48,806 bases of DNA from Candidatus Hodarchaeum mangrovi (GTDB lineage Archaea > Asgardarchaeota > Heimdallarchaeia > Hodarchaeales > Hodarchaeaceae), in the NCBI GenBank assembly GCA_016839515.1, contig JAEOUE010000030.1, positions 1 to 48,806 of the forward strand. Reading direction: 5' to 3'. Of the stretch, positions 43,285-48,806 are shown piece after piece. Every line of letters begins with the position of its first letter. The stretch's first letter is position 1. Below the pieces are notes generated by a model. The model made no database searches. It was not told the origin of the DNA and saw nothing but the letters and a program-made list of their open reading frames with translations. A program made the position numbers and the translations under genes.

Positions 43285-43544
43285 GAAGCAATCTCCTTTA
43301 TTCTATCATCAACTGTAACTTGTTCAATTCTTAGCGGTTCTGATATATATACTTCAATGTTTCCTTGCTCTATTTCCATCTCTGCTAAAACTAATGCAAT
43401 CCCCTTTCCACAATTTTTAACAAGATAGACGCTTTCGAGTTTTCCTATAAACAATTCTGGGTATTGTTTTAAATAACGGTTAAATTTCCGTTTTACATTT
43501 GTTGAACGCGGATATACCATAAGCATTACTATGGTCAGAACCAC
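43158..43544 (-). CDS. Unknown protein with coiled-coil C-terminus (128 aa), overlapping the next gene
   Basis: The N-terminal 85 residues form a beta-rich domain (ELFIGKLESVYLVKNCGKGI, ALVLAEMEIEQGNIEVYIS). The C-terminus is a clean heptad coil (ILKTEKESLQRELQEKIEQL) encoded in the stretch that overlaps the 80-aa gene. The start is uncertain: GTG at 43544 or ATG at 43526, with GGTGG between. It leads the three-gene set that ends with the SMC-like ATPase. In the overlap its third codon positions are unusually GC-rich for this genome, so either both frames are used or the true frame switches here. Confidence 0.55.
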   Translation of the reverse strand: MVLTIVMLMVYPRSTNVKRKFNRYLKQYPELFIGKLESVYLVKNCGKGIALVLAEMEIEQGNIEVYISEPLRIEQVTVDDRIKEIASWLQEKEGHQILKTEKESLQRELQEKIEQLERKRFSVQLNLQ

Positions 43545-43633
43545 CTATAAATCGATTAGTGAATAAACATATTTAATAGATAATGACTAAATTTATTTTA
43601 AAGAAAACCTAAAAACTATATTGATTGATAAAA

Positions 43634-44185
43634 ATGAGTCATATTAATATCGAATTTAAAGCAAAGTGTCCAAACTCTAAAAAACACGAAGAAATCAGAC
43701 ACTATCTTGAAATGAAAGGTGCTGAATTTAAGGGGATAGATCATCAAAGAGATATATATTTCAAAGTCCGAAAAGGAAGATTAAAATTAAGAAGAGGAAA
43801 TATTGAATCATCTTTAATATATTATGAACGAGAGAATATTAAAGATCCAAAATCATCAAATATTATTCTCTACCATGTTGATAAAAGTTCACAGGATACG
43901 TTAGAGAAATTATTATTAAAAATATTTGATGTTCTTGTAGTAGTGGAGAAGAAACGAGCCATTTATTTTCTAGAGAATGTAAAATTCCATATTGATTCAG
44001 TAAATAATCTTGGGTTATTCATTGAAGTTGAAGCTATTGATATTGATGGATCATTGGGAGTAGAAAAAATTCGTGAACAGTGTGATCAATATCTAGAATT
44101 GTTCAATATTGATCCAAGTAATTTAATTAAGGTTTCCTATTCTGATCTCTTATTAGCGAAAGATTCAATAAATTTGCATGAATGA
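43634..44185 (+). CDS. CYTH-domain protein (CyaB/thiamine-triphosphatase-like)
   Basis: The 183-residue protein has CYTH tunnel residues in order: IEFKAKCP (the E-x-K start), RDIYFKVRKGRLKLRRG, SLIYYEREN, VEKKRAIYFLENVKFHIDSV, LGLFIEVEAID and the last YSDLLL. The family hydrolyses or cyclises triphosphates with Mg2+ or Mn2+; archaeal single-domain members are called class IV adenylate cyclase-like, but inorganic triphosphatase activity is as likely. The ATG at 43634 is preferred to a TTG three codons earlier. The 3' end overlaps the convergent DUF504-like gene by 49 bases. Confidence 0.9.
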   Translation: MSHINIEFKAKCPNSKKHEEIRHYLEMKGAEFKGIDHQRDIYFKVRKGRLKLRRGNIESSLIYYERENIKDPKSSNIILYHVDKSSQDTLEKLLLKIFDVLVVVEKKRAIYFLENVKFHIDSVNNLGLFIEVEAIDIDGSLGVEKIREQCDQYLELFNIDPSNLIKVSYSDLLLAKDSINLHE

Positions 44186-44436
44186 TTTTTTGAATCCTTT
44201 GGATATCCACAGTTTGAGCAAAAATTTGGTCGTGTATATACTACTTTACCTTTTTGTTTAATTTGTGAAATTCGATGAAGAGGAATATGATCCTCTTGTT
44301 GTTTTACTAGGAATTCTGTAAAGGAAATTTCGATATAATTTGATATCTCACGGTATACTAAAGAATATTCATGTGGATTTTCATTTCCATGAATTATCTT
44401 CGAGAACCATTCACGGATTTCACCTTTTTTAGGCAT
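44137..44436 (-). CDS. DUF504 (MJ1316-like RNA-binding) protein with zinc knuckle
   Basis: The 99-residue protein begins MPKKGEIREWFSKIIHGNEN. The core SLVYREISNYIEISFTEFL and HIPLHRISQIKQKGKVVYTR fits the MJ1316/DUF504 pattern of a tyrosine-Arg strand and an IPLHRI..I..G.VV.R end, a domain proposed to recognise RNA ends. A zinc-type FCSNCGYPKDSKNHSC follows (C-x2-C, then His and Cys). The tail overlaps the CYTH gene on the opposite strand by 49 bases. It is divergent from the RACo-like gene. The family assignment is from pattern recognition only. Confidence 0.65.
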   Translation of the reverse strand: MPKKGEIREWFSKIIHGNENPHEYSLVYREISNYIEISFTEFLVKQQEDHIPLHRISQIKQKGKVVYTRPNFCSNCGYPKDSKNHSCKFIESFANKRSE

Positions 44437-44482
44437 ATGTATTCAATGAGAAAAGGAAATTTTAAATCTTTTTGGAGAATAG

Positions 44483-44514
44483 AAGGGGATGATGGCAGGT
44501 CTTTTCATCCCCTT
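44483..44514. other. 10-bp perfect stem-loop
   Basis: AAGGGGATGA (44483-44492) pairs exactly with TCATCCCCTT (44505-44514) around a 12-base loop. It is GC-richer than its surroundings and lies between the divergent DUF504-like and RACo-like genes, 15-20 bases before a second, longer hairpin. Confidence 0.5.
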
Positions 44515-44528
44515 TGATGTATAGCACT

Positions 44529-44599
44529 AGCAATCTTGGGTATTGAAATGAATATGAGAAAATTGATCAGCATACTTTGATTTCAATGCCTTGATTGCT
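44529..44599. other. Second interrupted stem-loop
   Basis: AGCAATC (44529-44535) pairs with GATTGCT (44593-44599), and ATTGAAAT (44542-44549) pairs with ATTTCAAT (44580-44587), with an internal loop between the two helices and a 30-base apical loop. Together with the hairpin at 44483-44514 this suggests a structured leader or small RNA. Confidence 0.45.
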
Positions 44600-44710
44600 A
44601 AGCTCAAACGGGATTTTGATGCTTATATATGCTCGGAATGAGGCAAGCCTAGGTATCAATATTTTGATAAATCTATTATATGACCTTAAGAGACACAGAA
44701 GGGATATACT

Positions 44711-46528
44711 ATACCGTATGTTTTTATTAAAAATCTGAATAAAGAGATTAAATTTGAGCTCACAGGAAGGAATCTACTTCAGATTCTAAATCAGAATGAA
44801 GATAAACCTCTAATCACATCATTATGCAATGGAAAAGGAATTTGTGGGAAATGCCGAGTAGAATTCTTAAAGCCAGTTGAATTAGCTCCCTTTACTGAAC
44901 AAGAAAGAAAAATTATAATTCCAGAGAATCTAGGCAAGATTAGATTAGCTTGTCAAATAATTTTAAAAAGTAACGCAGAGCTTTTAATTCTGGATTTAAT
45001 AAATCAAAAAGATAGTTTATTTAAAAGTATTGACAGTTATAAAAATTTCTTGCTCAAATATCATTTTAATCCAAGAATGATACAAATTGAAGTTAATCCT
45101 CAGATTTATAATGAAAAAGAGGATTCTTCTTTGTTTTTTTCAACAAATTTATCGAAAACGGTAAAACAAACTATTTTAAACAGGTTAAAAACTATTAGAG
45201 ATAAACAATTAATAGAAAAATTATTTTTTATAATTGATCAAGAAAACGACAAGATAATAGACATTTCTCCAAAAAAATACTTCCTAGCTGGAGTAGTTAT
45301 TGATTTAGGTACCACATCAATTGTTTTAACATTAATGAATCTTGATAATGGTCAAATTATTAGTTCTGAATCAATCTTAAACCCCCAAACTAAGTATGGA
45401 AGAGACATAATCTCACGGATGTCATATTCAATGCTTAGTCTCCAACACCAGTCAGAATTGCAAAATTTAGTACTTGATGAAATATTCGAATTATTGAAAC
45501 ATCGCGTTAAAAAAGAAAAACTTAATCCAGATAACATACTAGAAATAATAGTTGTAGGAAATACTGTAATGCATCACATCATTAATTCTCTTCCACTATT
45601 TAAATTAGCAAAATCACCATTTTTGCCTGTAACTGTAGATATGATCTCAAAACAACTTGAAAACTTTACTGAAAACATTAAATGGAAAATTTTTAAGAAT
45701 ACTGTTATCACTTTTCCTCCATTAATAGGAGGGTTCATTGGATCAGATGCTGTGGCTGATATTCTGTATCTAGACCTAAGAAACTTAGCTGGAATACATC
45801 TCCTGATAGACTTTGGTACAAATTCAGAAATTATTCTTGTAAAAGATAGAAAAATCTATGTTGCTTCAGTTGCTGCAGGAGGAGCTTTTGAAGGACAGCA
45901 CATTTCTTGTGGAATGAGAGGAATAGATGGAGCTATTGAAAGGTTCACAATTCATGATTCTAAATTTTATTTTCAGACTATTAAATCAGAGAAACCCAAA
46001 GGAATTTGTGGTTCAGGAATTATAGATGTTTTAGCTCAACTATTAATCTATGGTTATTTAGATGAACGAGGACGACTATTTGACCAATCTTCAAATAAGA
46101 TCGAAAGATTAGTTCTTGTAGATAAAGAAGACAGTTATGCAAAAAAAGAGATTTTTTTATCTCGAAAAGATATTGAAGAAATCCAAAAGGCCAAAGCAGC
46201 AACGATGACAGCAATTCGTATATTATTAGATTATCTTCATATAAAATTAAAGGATTTGACCAATATCCATATCGCTGGGGTTTTTGGTTCAAACCTAAAC
46301 CTTGGAAATGCTAAAAGAATTGGATTACTTCCAAACATCATGACTGAAAAAATGATAATTCATGGCAATATCGCTGAAAAAGGAGCTAGGTCTTATTTAT
46401 TGTCATTGAGGGCTAGGCAGGAAGCTGAAACTATTGTCAGATGTGTAGAAAAGATAGAACTAACTAATTTCCCAAATTTCCAGGTCTATTTTGCTGAAGA
46501 ACTCTTTTTTCCTAATTATAAAGACTAA
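44711..46528 (+). CDS. RACo-type ferredoxin/ASKHA ATPase (corrinoid-protein reductive activator family)
   Basis: The 605-residue protein has an N-terminal [2Fe-2S] domain with ligands Cys39, Cys45, Cys48 (LCNGKGICGKC) and Cys81 (RLACQ), a linker, and an ASKHA ATPase domain beginning AGVVIDLGTTSIVLTLMN, with VVGNTVMHHI, LIDFGTNSEIILV, CGMRGIDGAIE, GICGSGIIDVLAQLL and IAGVFGSNLNLGNA. Relatives use ATP to reduce inactive Co(II) corrinoid proteins in methyl transfer or acetogenic pathways. No corrinoid protein or methyltransferase is in the window. Starting at the first canonical codon (TTG 45050) would delete the cluster domain. The frame opens at 44690 without ATG, GTG or TTG; ATA at 44711, after AGAAGGGA, gives a family-like MPYVFIKNLNKEIKFEL. 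Confidence 0.88.
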   Translation: MPYVFIKNLNKEIKFELTGRNLLQILNQNEDKPLITSLCNGKGICGKCRVEFLKPVELAPFTEQERKIIIPENLGKIRLACQIILKSNAELLILDLINQKDSLFKSIDSYKNFLLKYHFNPRMIQIEVNPQIYNEKEDSSLFFSTNLSKTVKQTILNRLKTIRDKQLIEKLFFIIDQENDKIIDISPKKYFLAGVVIDLGTTSIVLTLMNLDNGQIISSESILNPQTKYGRDIISRMSYSMLSLQHQSELQNLVLDEIFELLKHRVKKEKLNPDNILEIIVVGNTVMHHIINSLPLFKLAKSPFLPVTVDMISKQLENFTENIKWKIFKNTVITFPPLIGGFIGSDAVADILYLDLRNLAGIHLLIDFGTNSEIILVKDRKIYVASVAAGGAFEGQHISCGMRGIDGAIERFTIHDSKFYFQTIKSEKPKGICGSGIIDVLAQLLIYGYLDERGRLFDQSSNKIERLVLVDKEDSYAKKEIFLSRKDIEEIQKAKAATMTAIRILLDYLHIKLKDLTNIHIAGVFGSNLNLGNAKRIGLLPNIMTEKMIIHGNIAEKGARSYLLSLRARQEAETIVRCVEKIELTNFPNFQVYFAEELFFPNYKD

Positions 46529-46548
46529 ATTAATGATAAATCCATAGT

Positions 46549-47907
46549 TCACGTACATTTTTTTCTGGCAATGTTAGCAGCAATTAAAATTGGATCCCAA
46601 ACAGAACTAAAAGGAGGAGCATAGGCAAGATCTAGTTTTTGAAGATCTCTGATAGTCATTTTACATGCTAGGGCAGTAGCTAATGTATCTATCTTTTTAG
46701 CACCCATGGGACTTGGCGCGGTTATCTCAGCACCAAGTAATCGATGTGTTTTAGTACAAAAAACTAAAAGAACTGACATCTTAGTTGCACCAGGGTAATA
46801 ATGAGCAATCTCATTATTCTCAATTAAAACATAATCCGCTTGGTATCCTAATTCTTTTGCTTCTTCCAAAGTGATTCCTGTTCTTCCACAATACAAATCT
46901 AATACTTTAAATATGGCCGTTCCGTACACTCCACTAAATGGATCTAGATCAGGAGTCCCAGCAATATGTGAACCTGCGATTCTTCCTTGCTTGTTTGCTG
47001 TTGGGGCTAAAGGTATAAATACAGGTTTTTCCAGAATGTTATGATATGAAGCAACACAGTCGCCTGCTGCATATACATTAGGAATATTAGTACGCATAAA
47101 TTCATCCGTAATTATTGCTCCATTAGGTAGTAATTTTAACTGAGAATTTTTGAAAATATCAGTATTCGGGACAACTCCAATAGAAATTTGAACAAGATCA
47201 GTATTCATGCTTTTCCCATCTTGGAAATTAACTTTTATCTTTTCTTCTGAGATCCTATCTAAAGATTTTACCCGTTGATTTAGCATTAAGTTAATTCTAT
47301 ATTTTTCAGCGACATTTATGATGTAATCCTGTGATTCTGAATTAAAGACAAGCTGTGGGCTAATTACTGTTATATTTGATCCTTCTATGCTATAGGCTAG
47401 ATAAGCTTCTAACATCTCTAATCCAATATATCCTCCACCAATAATTACCACAGATTTTATTTGGTGCGATTTTAGAAAATTCTTCAACCTTTTAGCGTCA
47501 TATAGCGTATGTACTTTAAATACTCTAGGATGATCAATATCTAATCCTTTAACTAGTTTAGCTATGGCACCCGTTGCTATAACTAAATAATCGTACTTAC
47601 TATAAAAACTCTTATCTGAATCCTTGTCATAAATCGCACACTTTTTTTTCTGAAAATCAACTGAAATTACTTCATGATTAATAAATACAGGAATTTTTCT
47701 TTTTTTCTCTAAATCATCCTTTGTGAGAGTTATTAAGTTATCTAGAGATTTCACTTTATCTGAAACATAGTAAGGAATCCCACAGGCCCCGTAAGAAACA
47801 AATTTATCCTTTTCATAAACACAAATTTCCCAATCTGCATGCTCACGACGAATTGCACTAGCTGCGGAGAGCGCAGCAGGATTTCCACCTATTAACAAAA
47901 CTTTCAT
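46549..47907 (-). CDS. CoA-disulfide reductase / NADH oxidase family flavoprotein
   Basis: This is a 452-residue FAD- and NAD(P)H-dependent pyridine nucleotide-disulfide oxidoreductase. FAD site: LLIGGNPAALSAA at the N-terminus and NVYAAGDCVASYH later. NAD(P) site: VVIIGGGYIGLEMLEAYLA. The redox-active single cysteine is in YGACGIPYY, the position used by CoA-disulfide reductases and water-forming NADH oxidases. The dimerisation domain contains AIFKVLDLYCGRTG and ends PPFSSVWDPILIAAN. It keeps CoA reduced or scavenges O2, persulfide or peroxide in anaerobes; which one cannot be read here. It is divergent from the SDR gene, with 117 bases between them. Confidence 0.9.
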   Translation of the reverse strand: MKVLLIGGNPAALSAASAIRREHADWEICVYEKDKFVSYGACGIPYYVSDKVKSLDNLITLTKDDLEKKRKIPVFINHEVISVDFQKKKCAIYDKDSDKSFYSKYDYLVIATGAIAKLVKGLDIDHPRVFKVHTLYDAKRLKNFLKSHQIKSVVIIGGGYIGLEMLEAYLAYSIEGSNITVISPQLVFNSESQDYIINVAEKYRINLMLNQRVKSLDRISEEKIKVNFQDGKSMNTDLVQISIGVVPNTDIFKNSQLKLLPNGAIITDEFMRTNIPNVYAAGDCVASYHNILEKPVFIPLAPTANKQGRIAGSHIAGTPDLDPFSGVYGTAIFKVLDLYCGRTGITLEEAKELGYQADYVLIENNEIAHYYPGATKMSVLLVFCTKTHRLLGAEITAPSPMGAKKIDTLATALACKMTIRDLQKLDLAYAPPFSSVWDPILIAANIARKKCT

Positions 47908-47933
47908 TCTCTACTTCATCCATATTTTGAAAA

Positions 47934-47948
47934 CGATATTTATAGGAG
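47934..47948 (-). promoter_or_regulatory. TATA box of the flavoprotein gene
   Basis: On the minus strand this reads CTCCTATAAATATCG, a near-consensus TATA (CTATAAATA) about 34 bases before the ATG at 47907, so the leader would be only a few bases. Confidence 0.5.
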
Positions 47949-47974
47949 TAAGCTTTTCTTACATTTAAAAATTT

Positions 47975-47987
47975 CGTTTAAATATTG
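47975..47987 (+). promoter_or_regulatory. TATA box of the SDR gene
   Basis: CGTTTAAATATTG lies about 45 bases before the TTG at 48025, with the GGTGA ribosome site at 48013 between. Confidence 0.5.
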
Positions 47988-48024
47988 AACGAGGAATAAT
48001 TTTATAACAAATGGTGAAATTAAA

Positions 48025-48747
48025 TTGAATCTTCAAGATAAAGTAGCAATCATTACTGGAGCATCAAAAGGAATTGGAAAAGAAATTAGCTTGAAGTTTG
48101 GAGAAAGTGGTATCAAACTTGTATTAGCTGCTCGTAATAAAGCATTACTTACTAACTTAAAAAATGAAATTGAATCGAAATTTACTACAGAAGTGTTAAT
48201 AATTCCTACTGATATTACAAAAGAAAATCAAGTCACCACTATGGTGAATAAAACTATTGAAAAATTCAAAAAGATAGATATTTTAATAAATAATGCTGGA
48301 GTAGGTCGATTTTCACGAATTGATCAGTTTTCCATTGAGGATTATAATTTTATAATGGATGTCAATGTAAAAGGTGTTTTTTTAACCACTAAGTATGTAG
48401 TTCCTCATATGATTAGAAGAGAATCAGGTCACATTATAAACATTAGTAGTATAGCTGGAAAAAATGGTTTCAAGACAGGTACCCTCTACTCAGCATCTAA
48501 ACATGCCATTCAAGGATTCACTTGGTCTTTACGTGAAGATTTGAAAGAATATAAAATTAAGGTGACGGCAATCTGTCCTGGTAGTGTTTTAACAAGTTTT
48601 GGAGGAAAAAGTCCAGATTATGTTGAATGGAGTATACAACCCGAGGACATTGCTCATGCATGTCATTATCTTGTAACCGAATCTGACTTTGTAAATACAG
48701 CAGAATTAATTATTAAACCTCGATTTAATCCTAGGAAAATCCAATAG
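48025..48747 (+). CDS. Short-chain dehydrogenase/reductase
   Basis: The 240-residue classical SDR has the cofactor motif TGASKGIG, NNAG in ILINNAGVGRFS, catalytic Ser in INISSIAGK, YSASK (Tyr and Lys), and the CPGSV substrate-side loop. It reduces or oxidises a carbonyl or alcohol with NAD(P)(H); it resembles 3-oxoacyl-ACP reductase-like members, but the substrate is open. The start is TTG at 48025 after GGTGA. An ATG at 48011 is out of frame and closes within six codons. Confidence 0.92.
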   Translation: MNLQDKVAIITGASKGIGKEISLKFGESGIKLVLAARNKALLTNLKNEIESKFTTEVLIIPTDITKENQVTTMVNKTIEKFKKIDILINNAGVGRFSRIDQFSIEDYNFIMDVNVKGVFLTTKYVVPHMIRRESGHIINISSIAGKNGFKTGTLYSASKHAIQGFTWSLREDLKEYKIKVTAICPGSVLTSFGGKSPDYVEWSIQPEDIAHACHYLVTESDFVNTAELIIKPRFNPRKIQ

Positions 48748-48755
48748 TTTTAACT

Positions 48756-48766
48756 CCCCTTTTTTT
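48756..48766 (+). terminator. C4T7 terminator after the SDR gene
   Basis: CCCCTTTTTTT follows the stop by 8 bases, an archaeal-type T-tract terminator without a clear stem. Confidence 0.45.
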
Positions 48767-48806
48767 CAATAATTGATTTAATTATTTTTAAGAAAAAGCA
48801 GATTCG

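Noticed and set aside
44718..44730. ATG at 44718 as the start of the RACo-like gene
   Set aside because: It is out of frame with the ferredoxin domain and runs into a stop (TAA) within four codons.
48011..48028. Six-codon upstream open frame (ATG GTG AAA TTA AAT TGA) before the SDR gene
   Set aside because: The ATG overlaps the GGTG ribosome site of the TTG start and is more likely incidental than a regulatory leader peptide.

Overview
This window is a gene-dense, AT-rich archaeal chromosome segment. Gene content points to an archaeon of the Asgard (Promethearchaeota) type. The signs are three different Ras/Arf-like small GTPases, an archaeal HemK2-type methyltransferase, a DNA topoisomerase VI whose A subunit reads like eukaryotic Spo11, a Rad50-like archaeal SMC relative with a zinc hook, and many ribosome binding sites of the GGTG/GGAGG type with ATG, GTG or TTG starts. 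Bacterial-type genes (uvrB, uvrC, gyrA, gyrB) are mixed in. The lineage assignment is inference; no rRNA or tRNA gene was seen.

Layout. 1-1841: end of porA and complete porB (pyruvate or 2-oxoacid:ferredoxin oxidoreductase). 2010-4460: small proteins, an alpha/beta hydrolase with an extra N-terminal domain, and a cupin. 4664-10406: excision repair genes uvrC (minus) and uvrB (plus), separated by an unknown gene and a small GTPase. 11020-16066: ArsB/NhaD-type transporter, an ArsR-type regulator with a co-transcribed partner, an aminotransferase, a 46-residue zinc finger and a Rab-like GTPase. 16056-29763: a minus-strand cluster gyrB-gyrA-top6B-top6A, with gaps of about 20 bases, followed by an unknown gene. 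30016-34323: metallophosphoesterase with a coiled-coil protein, then a ribbon-helix-helix regulator with two RCK-like proteins, then a HemK2-like methyltransferase. 34388-40155: a 955-residue unknown protein, a roughly 0.9 kb AT-rich stretch, a Cys-containing small protein, and a GTPase/zinc-ribbon gene pair. 40388-48747: PPC/DUF296 protein, RidA, SMC-like ATPase with two overlapping small upstream genes, CYTH protein, DUF504-like protein, RACo-type ferredoxin/ATPase, CoA-disulfide-reductase-like flavoprotein and an SDR oxidoreductase.

The main discovery candidate is the topoisomerase cluster. Top6B is 2317 residues long, roughly four times a normal subunit. After a normal GHKL/H2TH/transducer core it carries about 1740 residues that read as some 27 degenerate helix-hairpin-helix-like units. 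Top6A has about 90 extra N-terminal residues with a beta-grasp (ubiquitin-like) strand pattern and a Spo11-like core. Both subunits sit directly behind a bacterial-type gyrase, so one transcript probably makes the negative supercoiling enzyme and the decatenase together.

A second theme is start-codon use. TTG after a GGTG Shine-Dalgarno is common, and uvrB, the metallophosphoesterase and the RACo-like gene have no ATG, GTG or TTG at the position the protein family demands. CTG (two cases) and ATA (one case) are the best starts there.
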